A stretch of DNA of 64,000 bases from Actinobaculum sp. 313. Its GTDB lineage: Bacteria > Actinomycetota > Actinomycetes > Actinomycetales > Actinomycetaceae. Positions 9,469-20,349 of this stretch are shown one piece after another. The stretch spans positions 310,001 to 374,000 of the forward strand of contig NZ_CP029033.1 of the NCBI RefSeq assembly GCF_003073475.1. The letters are read 5' to 3'. Made by a program: the position numbers and the translations under genes. Position 1 is the first letter of the stretch. Each line of letters begins with the position of its first letter. The notes below the pieces were generated by a model. That model was given only the letters and a program-made list of their open reading frames with translations, searched no databases and had not been told where the DNA came from.

Positions 9469-10576
9469 TAGCCTCGGGCAACTGTGCAAACTCGCTGAAA
9501 TCCGGCAGGCTCCGATGCAGTGCCGCAAGGATTTGAGCCGCGTCAGCGCTGCCGTTCGGCGGGGCAATGCGGCGGAATCCTTGCCCGCCCGCCGCGTGAA
9601 ATGCCTGCGCGTTCAGTACGTCGAGCTCATAGGAGGTTTCCAGGCAGTCGGCAAAGAAACCGGGCGTCACCATCACGATATGTCTGCTTCCCTGCGCGGG
9701 CAGTTCGGCCATGGTGTCAATTGTTGCCGGTGTCATCCAGCGGCCGGGGCCGAAACGCGACTGGAAGGTGTTGCGCCAGGGAAGACGAGCGTCGCTGTCC
9801 AGTTGGACCCGTTCCATGATGGCCGCCGCCGTGGCCTCACACTGTGCACGGTAGAAATCGGGCTCGTGGACCGGGCGGTCCGGCAGGCTGTGCCAGGAGA
9901 ACACGACTTCATCAATCGGCCCCTCCGCCAGGGCTGCACCGATCCTCCTGCTGTACCAGGTGATGTATTCCGGGAGCAGATGCCACTCATGCGTGGAGCG
10001 AACCCGGGGAAAAAGGCCTGCCTGCGCGGCGTGCCTGATGCCGTCCGCGATACGGTCATCAACCGAGCCGACCGTTGCCGGCGCGTACTGCGGATACGTC
10101 GCCAGAACCGTGATGCGGTCGCAGGTGGCGGCGAGCCGTAGGAACTGATCCACCATGTTGGGCGCGCCGTACAGATAGCCGGCGCGGACCTCCACGCCGG
10201 GCAGAAGCCTCTGCAGTTCCGATTCCTGCGCTGCTGTGTATACGCGCAATGGTGAGCCGTCCGTCAGCCACACATGCTGGTATTGAGGCAGCACCTTCGT
10301 GGGCCGCGCGTGCAGCACGGGGCCGTGCAGGATGGGCTTCCAAAGTGCGGGATGTAGATCCACAACCCGCCGGTCGGAGAGGAATTCGCGCAAGAAGTCC
10401 GCGATTGCCTCGGGGGAGAGATGCGTCGGGCTGCCCAGCGCCGCGATGAGCACGCCCTCCTTCGCGGCCCCGGAAGAGGCCAAGAGTGGTTGGGATGGCG
10501 AGGATGGGCTAGCGGCCAAGTGTGCCTTCGGCGTACCGTGGTCTTTCGGCACGGGAGGGACCGCTTGTTCCTGCAT
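9452..10576 (-). CDS. hemH: ferrochelatase (coproporphyrin III ferrochelatase type)
   Basis: The 374-residue protein carries the family blocks: SWHSLPDRPV (the metal-binding His segment, normally SxHSLP), QSRFGPGRWMTP, and PGFFADCLET with the conserved Glu. In Actinobacteria this enzyme inserts Fe2+ into coproporphyrin III (CpfC route to haem); that assignment follows the phylum rather than the sequence alone. The first 35 residues are a low-complexity Pro/Ser extension not seen in most relatives. The ATG at 10576 has a strong GGAGGAG ribosome site. No other haem gene is adjacent, so it is an isolated copy. The gene overlaps the methyltransferase 3' end by 17 bases in convergent orientation. 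Confidence 0.88.
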   Translation of the reverse strand: MQEQAVPPVPKDHGTPKAHLAASPSSPSQPLLASSGAAKEGVLIAALGSPTHLSPEAIADFLREFLSDRRVVDLHPALWKPILHGPVLHARPTKVLPQYQHVWLTDGSPLRVYTAAQESELQRLLPGVEVRAGYLYGAPNMVDQFLRLAATCDRITVLATYPQYAPATVGSVDDRIADGIRHAAQAGLFPRVRSTHEWHLLPEYITWYSRRIGAALAEGPIDEVVFSWHSLPDRPVHEPDFYRAQCEATAAAIMERVQLDSDARLPWRNTFQSRFGPGRWMTPATIDTMAELPAQGSRHIVMVTPGFFADCLETSYELDVLNAQAFHAAGGQGFRRIAPPNGSADAAQILAALHRSLPDFSEFAQLPEATIPTR

Positions 10577-10811
10577 ACACTCCTCCGTAGAAAACGCTGG
10601 TCAACAACTACGCTAGCGGCGGCTCGGCCGGAAAACATCGGACTTGCATCCCAAGCGAAACGTTTCCAATTCCGTTGGTGCTGTGGATAGAGTGAGCCTT
10701 GCCGCGAGGAAGTGGGATAGGTTGCTCACCGCTGTGTTCGAGATTTCGCGCCCGCTTCCGCCTTGGCGCTAAAGTGGCCACAGAAGCACGCGTGTGTGGA
10801 GGGAAGAAAAC

Positions 10812-13614
10812 GTGACAAAACTCGTCATTGTCGAGTCGCCGGCCAAGGCCCGCACAATCAGCGGGTACCTCGGCTCCGACTACGATGTCGAAGCTTCGAT
10901 TGGGCATATTCGGGATCTCCCGCAGCCCTCCGAGCTCCCGGCGAATATGAAGAAGGGACCGTATGGGCGTTTCGCCGTGGATATCGACAACGGGTTCGAG
11001 CCGTATTACGTGGTCGCCCCGGACAAGAAGAAGAAAGTTGCCGACCTTCGCAAGCGCCTGAAAGAGGCCGACGAACTCCTACTGGCTACTGATGAGGACC
11101 GAGAAGGGGAGGCAATCGCCTGGCATCTGCTGGAAGTCCTCAAACCGAAGGTGCCGGTCAAGCGGATGGTCTTCCACGAGATCACGCCGGAAGCCATCGC
11201 GCGGGCGCTGGAGAACCCGCGGGAGCTGGACGATAAGCTCGTCGACGCGCAGGAATCCCGCCGTATTCTTGACCGCCTGGTGGGCTACGAGGTATCCCCC
11301 CTGCTGTGGCGCAAGGTCGCCGCCGGATTGTCGGCCGGGCGTGTCCAATCCGTGGCGACCCGGCTGGTTGTGCAACGCGAACGGGAACGGATGGCTTTCG
11401 TCGCGGCATCCTACTGGGATGTCGCCGCCACCTTCCGTAAGGCAGACGCAACGGCCACCGGCTCGGGCGAGGAATTCGATGCTCGGCTGACCGCGCTGGA
11501 CGGGCAGCGTCTGGCCACTGGCCGTGACTTCACGGACAAGGGTGAACTCACCACCAAGAGCAGCCATGATGGTGTTCGAGTGCTGGACCAGGAGGCAGCG
11601 CAGGCCGTCGCCGACGCCGTCGCTGGTAGTCAAGCTGTTGTCTCTTCCTTGGATACGAAACCGTACTCACGCCGTCCGGCTCCTCCTTTCACGACGTCGA
11701 CGCTGCAGCAGGAGGCATCCCGAAAGCTACGTATGAGTGCCCGCGACTCGATGCGCACCGCACAGGCGCTGTACGAGAACGGGTACATCACCTATATGCG
11801 TACAGACTCCACGGCACTATCCGAGCAGGCGTTACACGCGGCTCGCAGCCAAATACGCGAAATGTACGGTAGCTCCTATGTGCCGGAAAAACCGCGCCGC
11901 TACGCCACGCAGGCCAAGGGGGCACAAGAGGCTCACGAAGCCATTCGCCCCGCCGGCGATCATTTCCGCACTCCGGACCAAGTGCGCGGGCAGCTCAGCG
12001 GTGCCCAATTCGCACTGTATGAACTGATCTGGAAGCGGACAGTTGCGTCGCAGATGGCCGATGCAGTTGGGCAGACCGCCTCGGTACGCCTCGCCGTCAC
12101 GCTCGGGGGAGCTGCCGGAGCGGAACAGGCCGAATTTGCCGCCTCGGGGACGGTTATCACCTTCCGTGGCTTCCTAGCCGCATATGAGGAGTCACGCGAC
12201 GCGAAGCGGTATGAGGACGGCAAGAAGGACACGGAGTCTCGGCTGCCTGAACTCGCCGTCGGTGAGCAGGTGCCGGTAACCGCTGCGCAGGCAGACGGTC
12301 ACGAGACGCAGCCACCGCCGCGATACACGGAGGCATCGCTGGTGAAGAAGATGGAGGACCTCGGTATCGGACGCCCATCCACCTACGCCAGCACCATTGC
12401 CACCATTTCCGACCGTGGATATGTTGACCATCGCGGCCAAGCACTTATCCCCACCTGGACGGCGTTTTCCGTGGTGCGTTTGCTAGAGGAGAACCTGCCC
12501 GAGTTGGTGGATTTCGGATTCACCGCCGATATGGAGAGTGAACTGGACCGAATCGCTGCGGGCGAGGAGGAAGGAACCGCCTACTTGGAGCGATTCTGGC
12601 GCGGTAACTCTGAACGCCCCGGACTGGAGAAACAGGTTGCTGGGCTGGGAGATATCGATGCCAAGGCGATAACTCCATCGCATTGGGCGACGGCGTCGTG
12701 TTACGAGTGGGCAAATACGGTCCGTACATTCAGGAAACCGGGCCCGATGGCGAGGAACTGCGCCACGTATCCGTGCCGGAGGGCATTGCGCCCGACGAGA
12801 TGAACGAGCAGAAGGCGCGCGAACTGCTGGAGGTGCCGGTGGTGCCAATGGGCGTGAGCTCGGCACAGACCCGGCCACCGGCCATACGATTGTGGTGAAG
12901 TCCGGCCGATTCGGGCCCTATATCACCGAGCTTTCCGGAAGGAGAAGTGACTCTTACGCCGACGGGACGGCCTTCGAAGAAGGCGCCGACGCCGCGGACC
13001 GCATCCCTGTTCAAAACGATGACGGCCGAGAGCGTGACCCTGGACGAGGCCTTGCGGTTGCTTACTCTGCCGCGAGTGGTGGGGTGGTCGACGGCGAGGA
13101 GATCACCGCCCGGAACGGCCGCTACGGGCCGTACATCTCCAAGGGCAAGGACACCCGTTCGTTTGACCAGCGAGGAACAGATCTTCACCATCACCCAGGA
13201 CGAGGCGCTGGCACTGTTGGCCCAGCCCAAGGCACGGCGCGAACCACTGCAGCGAAGCCACTTCGAGAACTCGGAGTTGATCCCGCAACGGGATCACCGG
13301 TTGTTTTGAAAGACGGCGATTCGGCCCTTACGTGACGGATGGGACACGAATGCCTCGCTGCGCCGCGGTGATGACCCAAGCACAATCACCCCGGATCGCG
13401 CCTACGATTTGCTGGCTGAGCGGCGAGCGAAAGGACCGGCGCCGAAGCGTAAGACGACGTCGAAGAAAACGACGTCAAAGAAGGCTGCTGGCACAAAGAA
13501 GAGTGCGGGCACGAAGCGAGCAGCCGCTACTACGAAAGCCTCCGGTACGAAAAGCTCGGCGGGCAGGGGGTCCTCCTCTAAAACCTCGACGCGAAGAAGA
13601 GGACCGAGAAGTGA
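10812..13614 (+). CDS. topA: DNA topoisomerase I, C-terminal third broken by multiple indels
   Basis: The start is GTG 10812, preceded by GGAGG. The N-terminal Toprim domain shows VESPAKARTI and DEDREGEAIAWHL (acidic metal-binding triad), and the catalytic tyrosine is Tyr328 in ITYMRTDS. The enzyme relaxes negative supercoils via a 5'-phosphotyrosine. The frame is intact to about 12,669; after that the protein can be followed only by switching frame near 12670, 12850, 12935, 13080, 13160, 13235, 13310, 13350 and 13590. Reading across restores three GRFGPYI-type C-terminal repeats and the Lys-rich actinobacterial tail (KRKTTSKK). The deduced stop at 13614 overlaps the tmk start. As topA is essential, sequence error is more likely than decay. 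Uncorrected, the polypeptide ends at 12803. Confidence 0.85.
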
Positions 13615-14464
13615 AGGGCCTCTTCATCTCGGTCGAAGGGGGCGACGGCCCGGAAGACGACGCAGATCGCAGCGCTGCAGCAATGGTTGACACGCGGCGG
13701 AAGGGAGGTTGTGGTAAACACGCGAGCCCGGGGGAACCGCACTGGCGTGGCCATCCGTGAGGCCTTGCTGCACAGCGGCGAGGTGTCGCCGCGAGCGGAG
13801 GCTCTGCTGTACGCCGCCGATAGGGCGCATCACGTGGCCTCCCTGGTTCGCCCAGCGCTCGAGCGCGGTGCCGTTGTCATATCTGACCGCTACTTTGATT
13901 CGTCCGTGGCCTATCAGGTGCCGCGCGTTAGCTAGGTAAGGAAGAGGTCAGGCAACTCTCCTCTGGCGCAACCGATGGGCTGGTTCCGCAGTTGACCGTG
14001 CTCCTGACGTTCCGGTGGCGGTGGGGGCGAGCCGCGTGGGCGGTGAACGGGACCGTATCGAATCGCGGGGTTGGAATTCCACGAGGCGGTACGGGCTGAG
14101 TTTCTGCACCTGGCGGCCGCCGAGCCGGAGCGGTGGGTGGTTTGTTGACGGTACGCTTGCCGTTGACGAGGTGACGGCACGGGTGTGTGAGCAGTTTTCG
14201 TGCACGTCTTTTGGATGCCGATGGCACATCGGCCGGGGTGGACGTGCTCCTGCCGGATGTGAATATCGCCGAGGTGGCGGGAGACAGGACGCGAATACGC
14301 AGGGCGCGATGCGCCGGGACGGATGCTCCTGCGGCAGCCTCCGACGCGCGCGCTGCGTCACAGGGTACGCCGCAGAAGCGGGCAGAGCAACGGATGGCGA
14401 TCTGGAGTCGACTCTTCGTGGCGGCGAGGGCTCCGAGGCAACCGCGAAGGGCACTCGATCATGA
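13611..14464 (+). CDS. tmk: thymidylate kinase, frameshifted
   Basis: The start is GTG 13611, overlapping the deduced topA stop by four bases (GTGA). The start of the protein reads GLFISVEGGDGP; restoring one G and one A near 13651 gives the P-loop GGDGPGKTTQ. An extra A and a missing G near 13715-13755 scramble and then restore the TREPGGT motif. The DRYFDSS motif (13888) is intact. A TAG near 13932 and further shifts interrupt the middle, and VVVDGTLAVDEV near 14140 is recovered in another frame. The enzyme phosphorylates dTMP to dTDP. The last 70 or so residues up to the TGA at 14464 go beyond the usual length of about 210 residues. Being essential, the gene is probably intact in the cell. 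Confidence 0.8.
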
Positions 14465-15690
14465 GCGTTTTCGACGAGCTTGTCGGGCAGCGAGCGGTAC
14501 GCGAGCAGTTGCAGCGTGCCGCTCACGCCGCACGCTTACTCGCTGCTCGTTTTGATGAGGAGAGCGCGGAAGGCGCCGAAGAAGGCTCCCGCGGCGCTCC
14601 CGCTGACGCTCCCATCTCCGGCAGCGATGCGCGCTGAGCCAGGCGTGGCTGTTTACCGGGCCGCCCGGTTCCGGCAGATCAATTGCAGCCCGCACGCTGG
14701 CGGCGGCTCTCGAATGCACGGGGGAGGAGCCGGGATGCGGACAGTGCCATGCCTGCCAAACGGTGCTGGCCGGTACCCACCCGATGTCACGCTGCTGACA
14801 ACGAAGGCGTCACAATTACGGCGGACCAGACGCGCGCGATTGTTGCAGAATCCTATACGGCGCCGGGAAGCGGACGGTGGCGAATCATCATCATCGAGGA
14901 CGCTGATCGGATGCTGGAGCGTACGACGAACGTGCTGCTTAAGGCATTGAAGAGCCTCCCGAGCGAACCTTCTGGATGCTGTGCACACCTTCGCCGACGA
15001 CGTTCTGCCGACTATCCGTTCGCGCTGCCGCCGGGTCAACCTGGTTGTTCCTGCTGCAGAGGACGTTGCGGAACTTCTTGTACGGCGCGATGGCATTGAA
15101 CCGCAACGGGCGTTGCAGGCCGCGCGGGCCGCGCAGTCCCATATCGGCCGGGCGCGTGGACTCGCCACCGATGTACAGGTGCGGCAACAGCGCGAGGAAA
15201 CTCTGCTGGGAGCTCTTGGAATTCGCGAACGGGTGATGCCGTCATCGTGGCCCAGCGGGTGTTTGATCACGCGAAGAAGCAGGCCGATGCGCAGGCGGAG
15301 AGGACAACGAACGGGAACGGCAGGAGCTGCTTGCCACTTTGGGGGTGAGGGAAGGTGCGCGAGTTCCCCGCCGTGCGGGCACAGGTACGAGAACTGGAAG
15401 AGAAGCAAAAGCGGCGCGCGACTCGTACACAGCGCGATGTGCTCGACCGCGACATGGTCGACCTGCTCTCCCTGTATCGTGACATTCTCACCGTCCAGCT
15501 CGGCGCACAGGTTCCCTTGATCAACGCAGACCTGACGAAACAGATAGAGCAGGCGGCTGCGGCGGCGTCGTCGGAGCAATCGGTGCGGCGCATGGACGCC
15601 ATCGCGACCGCACGGCAGCGCCTAGCGGGCAATGTGGCGCCGCAACTGGCCCTAGAGGCCATGATGGTGGCGCTACGTCCACAGGGCTGA
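14461..15690 (+). CDS. holB: DNA polymerase III delta' subunit, frameshifted
   Basis: The start is ATG 14461 in an ATGA overlap with tmk. The N-terminus reads MSVFDELVGQRAV, as in delta'/clamp-loader proteins. After a shift near 14630 the P-loop-like SQAWLFTGPPGSGRS and a zinc site CGQCHAC follow; another shift near 14805 leads to IIIIEDADRML and LLKA(I)EEPP, and one near 14960 to FWMLCTPSPDD and RSRCR. The C-terminal helical part runs to the TGA at 15690 ('VALRPQG'). It is the clamp-loader subunit that works with DnaX (encoded at 31.6 kb) to load the sliding clamp. At least four single-base indels are needed, all between 14.6 and 15.35 kb. It ends the topA-tmk-holB operon. Confidence 0.8.
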
Positions 15691-16146
15691 AAAGGGGGAA
15701 ATATGGCCCGGCCGGTGGCGACTCCGGATTTTCAGTCCACCGGCTCTAATCCAGTCCTGGACTGTTATTAGTGGCCTCTAATCTGGATTTGAGTGTAATG
15801 CGGGATTTGAGTGTAGCTTCGGCGGAGCCGACTACTCCGCGCCGACTGCCGGGCAGTACCGCTCCCACAGGTTGACCGACGCGCCCGGTGAGGAGCATCA
15901 CAACTTGGTTGTTCGGATGCTGGCAGGAATTTTGGGCGGTTAGTCCGAGTGGCGTCCCGCGCGCAACATGCTACCCGTGCGTTATATCCGGCATTTCGCG
16001 CGCTGTGCCGACGTCGGCGACGCCGGGCGATGCCGAAATGCGGGTGACTTTCAACGCGATACTGTCGGCGTACAGCGGCTCGGTGACTGCGTCGAATAAT
16101 GGGCGTGCGAGTGGCTGAAAAGCTCGGCGTCACATACGGTTGAGGT
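15691..16146. other. intergenic region after holB
   Basis: No gene is supported in these 456 bases; open frames on both strands lack ribosome sites and family features. An 8-base hairpin (15711-15718 with 15737-15744) without a T run could be a weak terminator of the topA operon. Confidence 0.4.
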
Positions 16147-17668
16147 GTGAAGCGACATACGAGATTAACAGCAGCCCTTGCCGCGAGTGCGCTCCTGCTC
16201 AGCGCGTGCGCCATGGATACCTCCGCTCTGGGAAGATCCGGTTCTGGCGAGGTAGGTCAGAATCGTGCCGACCTGGAGAAGTTCTACACCCAGGACTTTG
16301 AATGGAAATCGTGTGACGACACGTCGTTGGACTGCGCCACGATAGAAGTCCCGCTCGACTATGACAACCCCGATGGCGAGACGATTGAGATTGCGATGAC
16401 ACGGCGGCCGGCGGACGGCCGCAAGGCTGTCGGGAATCTCTTCGTGAATCCGGGTGGACCGGGCGGATCTGGATTCTCGGTCGCGGAGAATGCGGAGTAC
16501 TACTTCGATACCCGGATTACGGACGCATTCAACATTATTGGTTTCGATCCGCGCGGCGTGGAGCGCTCCACACCGGTGGATTGCGTCGATGATGATACTC
16601 TCGGGGAGCTCCTCGATGAGTCTTTCGACCTGTCAACGGATAAGGGACTCGGGAAGCCGATGAGCAGGTGAAGATGGTTGGTCAATCCTGCGAGGAGAAT
16701 GCGGGCGACCTCCTACCCTACGTGGGTACGGAATACGCAGCGCAGGACATGGATGTCATGCGAGCATTGGTGGGCGACGAGAAGCTGAACTATGTGGGTT
16801 TCTCCTATGGAACATCGCTTGGCGGCCAGTACGCAGATCTTTTCCCACACAATGTTGGGCGCATGATTCTTGATGGTGCTGTTGATACCACGGTTGGTTC
16901 GGCGCAAATGAGTCACGATCAGTCTCTGGGATTTGAAACCGCCCTGCGGAACTACGTTGACGACTGTCGTGGCGGGAACGCGTGCCCTTCAAGGGTTCGA
17001 CTGACGACGCTTTGGCGCAGATCAAGGAACTCTTTGAGAAGTCTTTGGAGGAGCCATTCCCCACAAGCGATGCGGATCGCCCCTTGACTCAGTCACAGTT
17101 TTTCAGTGGCTTGATCACGCCCCTGTATAACAAGCAGAACTGGCCGATTCTCACGCAGGCTTTCTCACAGCTCATCAATGACAATGACGGCTCGCTCTTC
17201 CAGTATCTCGGCGATCTCATGAATGGTAGGGAAACGGACGGTTCCTTCTCCTCGAACTCCACCGAGGCGAACTGGGCAATTAACTGCGCCGACTACCCGT
17301 TGTCTTCCGACGACGAAGTAGAGGAACTCGCCGCAGATCTGAGAGAGAACGGCACGGTTTTCGGTGACTATATGCTCAGCGCTCCCGACGTCTGCCTGTA
17401 CTGGCCCTACAAGCCCTCGCAGGCTCCGGGGCCGTACATTGGGAAGGGAGCGGACCCGATCGTCGTCGTCGGTACGCGCTACGATCCGGCTACTCCATAC
17501 CAGTGGTCGGAGAGTTTGGCAGAGTCTCTGGACAGCGCCGTGCTGGTGACGTGGGAAGGCGACGGGCATACGGCTTACGGTTCGGCAGATGACTGCATTA
17601 GTGACCCGCTCGACGATTACCTGATTGAGGGAACTGTACCGGAAGACGGGCTGACCTGCTCGCCGTGA
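16147..17668 (+). CDS. secreted alpha/beta hydrolase lipoprotein, TAP-like (tripeptidyl aminopeptidase family), frameshifted
   Basis: GTG 16147 begins a lipoprotein signal peptide with lipobox LLSAC and Cys21. The protein has the oxyanion segment NPGGPGGSG, the nucleophile elbow GFSYGTSLGG, and a C-terminal TAP-like domain with GTRYDPATPY and GDGHTAYG carrying the likely Asp and His. It belongs with Streptomyces secreted tripeptidyl aminopeptidases and mycobacterial Hip1/CaeA-like serine hydrolases that act at the cell envelope. Two frame switches are needed: near 16652 (a G run short by one; restores GEADEQVKMVG) and near 16985 (a C run short by one; restores CPFKGSTDDALAQ). The corrected length is about 507 residues, normal for the family. 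Substrates are unknown. Confidence 0.82.
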
Positions 17669-17808
17669 CAAAGTATACCTGTGCATGCCGGTGCGCGTTT
17701 TTGCCAGCGGTCTTCCGGTGAGCGGGCACATGCGTCGCCTTTCACTCGGTTACGGTTTGCGGCTCGCGGCGCGCTTGGGTAGCATATCCAATGCTGCTCA
17801 AGCAGCGT

Positions 17809-17884
17809 GCCACCTTAGCTCAGTCGGCAGAGCGATTCACTCGTAATGAATAGGTCGAGAGTTCGATTCTCTCAGGTGGCTCCA
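17809..17884 (+). tRNA. tRNA-Thr (anticodon CGT)
   Basis: The acceptor arm GCCACCT (17809-17815) pairs with AGGTGGC (17874-17880). The D stem GCTC/GAGC, the anticodon stem ATTCA/TGAAT with loop CTCGTAA, and the T arm GAGAG-TTCGATT-CTCTC are all present. The anticodon is CGT at 17842-17844. The 3' CCA is encoded (17882-17884). Confidence 0.95.
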
Positions 17885-17887
17885 GCA

Positions 17888-17917
17888 AGGGCCCGGAACC
17901 AACAGGAACCGGGCCCT
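17888..17917. terminator. hairpin terminator after tRNA-Thr
   Basis: The arms AGGGCCCGG (17888-17896) and CCGGGCCCT (17909-17917) form a perfect 9-base stem immediately after the tRNA. There is no strong T run. It may also serve the convergent dehydrogenase gene ending at 18035. Confidence 0.6.
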
Positions 17918-18034
17918 CTGCCATGCCTGGCGTTACGAATCGTCAGACATGCTCACTATGGACGGCAGGCGCGAAGTTCGCCGCAGTGCTCCAGCACCGA
18001 TGCTCATTTACGCAAGGTGCCGGAGCCGAACGTG

Positions 18035-19045
18035 CTACGGGCGCAACATCGCCTTAATGGCACGCCGCTCGTCCATGGCGCGATATGCCTCGGACACGTC
18101 GTTCAGAGGAAGTTCGAGATCGAAGACCTTTCCCGGCTCGATCTTGCGCTTCCACACCAAATCCAGCAGTTCGGGCAAGTACTTGCGCACCGGTGCGACG
18201 CCGCCCGCCAAGTGCTTGTTATCCCAGAAGAGCCGGTCAACGGGCAGGTCGCCGTGAGGCACACCCACCAGGCCGATGCTTCCACCCGGACGCGCGGCAT
18301 CGACTGCCGTCTTGCGCGCCTGCTCGGTTCCTACACATTCGACGACGCAATCCGCCCCGAGTTCCTCGGTCATCTCCTTGATGCGGGCAATGCACTCCTC
18401 GCCGCGCTCCGGGATGATATCGGTGGCACCGAAATCGCGGGCGACCGCCTGGCGAGGCGCGTGCCGTGAGAGCGAGATGACCCGTTCGGCGCCGAGTTGC
18501 CAAGCGGCAAGTGTTGCGCACAGTCCGACGGCGCCGTCGCCCACGATCACCGCAGTGACACCGGGCCGATGTTGGCGCTCACCGCGCCGTGCCAGCCGGT
18601 ACACATGACATCGCTCAAGGTCAGCAGAGAAGGAGAAGATCGTCCGTCGGTTTGTCGGGGTCGCCACCAGGGTGCCGTCCGCGTTGGCCACGCGAATGTA
18701 CTCCGCCTGGCAACCGTCGTAATTGGTACGGTTCACACAGGAAGTGTGTATGCCCATTCGGCAGGCCGGGCAGGTGTTATCACTGGTGGTAAAGCCTCCG
18801 ATAACGAAATCTCCCGGTTTGACCGAGGCGACGGCGTCTCCTACTTCTTCGACGACACCGATGTACTCATGGCCGATGGGAGTTGCCTGAGGAACTTCGG
18901 TAATTCCCCGATAGCGCCACAGGTCCGAGCCACACACGCAGGTGGCGACGGTGCGCACCACGGCATCGCTTGGTTGCTGAATTGACGGGTAGGCACGTTC
19001 TTCATAACGAACGTCCCCTGCTCCATGAATAACTGCTCCATACAT
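18035..19045 (-). CDS. zinc-dependent alcohol dehydrogenase (MDR family) with a scrambled internal block
   Basis: The start is the ATG at 19045 (MYGAVIHGAGDV); a longer frame to 19081 is less likely. Catalytic zinc ligands lie in CVCGSD and GHEYIG; the structural-zinc segment TCPACRMGIHTSC is present; the coenzyme fold shows VIVGDGAVGL. It should oxidise an alcohol or reduce an aldehyde with NAD(P). Residues from about 'LVATP' to 'PGVTAV' (plus strand 18555-18665) read as nonsense, but moving one frame restores SLLTLSDVMCTGWHGAVS, the family's conserved block. Three one-base losses in C or G runs cancel out, so the frame stays open while about 35 residues are wrong. Confidence 0.82.
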   Translation of the reverse strand: MYGAVIHGAGDVRYEERAYPSIQQPSDAVVRTVATCVCGSDLWRYRGITEVPQATPIGHEYIGVVEEVGDAVASVKPGDFVIGGFTTSDNTCPACRMGIHTSCVNRTNYDGCQAEYIRVANADGTLVATPTNRRTIFSFSADLERCHVYRLARRGERQHRPGVTAVIVGDGAVGLCATLAAWQLGAERVISLSRHAPRQAVARDFGATDIIPERGEECIARIKEMTEELGADCVVECVGTEQARKTAVDAARPGGSIGLVGVPHGDLPVDRLFWDNKHLAGGVAPVRKYLPELLDLVWKRKIEPGKVFDLELPLNDVSEAYRAMDERRAIKAMLRP

Positions 19046-19193
19046 GCTTCCATTACAGCGCGATATGCATCGCGGTGTCATGGGTACTGCTATACACGGG
19101 GAGCGCGTGTTTTCTTCTCCTGGGGCTCGTTATCCGGTGCACTCGGGTATTTAGTCGGTGGCAGGACCATAAGACGCATGAGAGAATCATCCC

Positions 19194-19931
19194 ATGGCTT
19201 ATACCCTCGTACTGCTCCGCCATGGCGAGAGCGAATGGAATGCTAAGAACCTCTTTACCGGCTGGGTTGATGTGCCTCTGTCCGAGAAGGGCCGCGCGGA
19301 GGCCGTTCATGGCGGCGAACTCCTCAAGGAGGCAGGGGTGCTTCCGGAGAAGCTGTTCACGTCAGTGTTGCGGCGTGCCATTATGACTGCGAATCTGGCC
19401 TTGGATGCGGCAGATCGGCACTGGATCCCGGTAGAGCGTCACTGGCGGCTGAACGAGCGTCATTACGGTGCGCTGCAGGGCAAGAACAAGAAGGAGATTC
19501 GCGATCAGTACGGTGACGAGCAGTTCATGTTGTGGCGCCGGTCCTACGATGTGCCGCCGCCCGCCATCGAGCTTGGCTCCGAGTTCTCGCAGGATACGGA
19601 TCCGCGTTATGCGGGTGAGCCGATCCCCGCTACGGAATGCCTGAAGGATGTGCTCGAGCGGTTGCTGCCCTACTGGGAGAGCACCATCGTTCCAGAGATC
19701 AAGACGGGTAAGACGATCATGATTGCTGCGCACGGCAATTCGCTGCGTGCCATTGTGAAGTACCTGGACGACATCTCCGACGAAGAGATCGCGGGCGTCA
19801 ACATCCCCACCGGCATCCCGCTGGTTTACGAACTGGATGAGGAGACCCTCAAGCCGATCAAGAAGGGCGGCACGTACCTGGATCCGGATGCGGAGGCGAA
19901 GATCGCTGCCGTCGCCAATCAGGGCAAGTAA
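19194..19931 (+). CDS. gpmA: 2,3-bisphosphoglycerate-dependent phosphoglycerate mutase
   Basis: A 245-residue protein of normal family length. The catalytic motif [10 protein letters not shown] places the phosphorylated histidine at His10. The second His is in AAHGNSLRA, and the substrate loop [13 protein letters not shown] is conserved. The enzyme interconverts 3- and 2-phosphoglycerate in glycolysis and gluconeogenesis. ATG 19194 begins the family N-terminus [11 protein letters not shown]. It is transcribed alone, divergent from the dehydrogenase gene. Confidence 0.95.
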   Translation: MAYTLVLLRHGESEWNAKNLFTGWVDVPLSEKGRAEAVHGGELLKEAGVLPEKLFTSVLRRAIMTANLALDAADRHWIPVERHWRLNERHYGALQGKNKKEIRDQYGDEQFMLWRRSYDVPPPAIELGSEFSQDTDPRYAGEPIPATECLKDVLERLLPYWESTIVPEIKTGKTIMIAAHGNSLRAIVKYLDDISDEEIAGVNIPTGIPLVYELDEETLKPIKKGGTYLDPDAEAKIAAVANQGK

Positions 19932-20349
19932 CAGAGGCGGTTCCGCGGCCGCGCGGGCGATCACGCCGTCGCCAGGCGGAAGAGTCTTCCTCTCCCGCAG
20001 CGGTGGGCACGGCGAGGCTCGGGTGTCTATGGGCGTCGTGAGCATGGTCGGAGGCTACGGCGTCCCGCCATGCTCACTCTGTGGCCATGTCCGGTGCGGA
20101 CGTGGCGCAGCGTGGGCGTACCGCCCGCCCGGGCGCCCACTGGGCGTATTGGCACTACCTGTCGGATGAAAGCAAAAGTACCGCCCGGGCGTGGACCGTT
20201 GCCATCGCCTGCCATCGCCGGTGGGGACGTTAACCTTTCTGGCGCGCAGCACGGCGCGGGTCAACAGCGCGCTGTGCGGACATCTAGCACATATGGTGGA
20301 CATCTAGCGTATGTGGAACAAGCAGCGCGGAAGGTGGAGGAAATAACCG
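19932..20349. other. intergenic region between gpmA and the nucleoside hydrolase gene
   Basis: Nothing is recognised in these 418 bases. They are GC-rich, with several short inverted repeats around 20130-20270, and no convincing open frame. Confidence 0.4.

Noticed and set aside
15768-16214. A 148-residue minus-strand ORF in the holB-TAP gap
   Set aside because: Arg/Ser-biased, overlaps the signal peptide of the hydrolase and shows no start signal.
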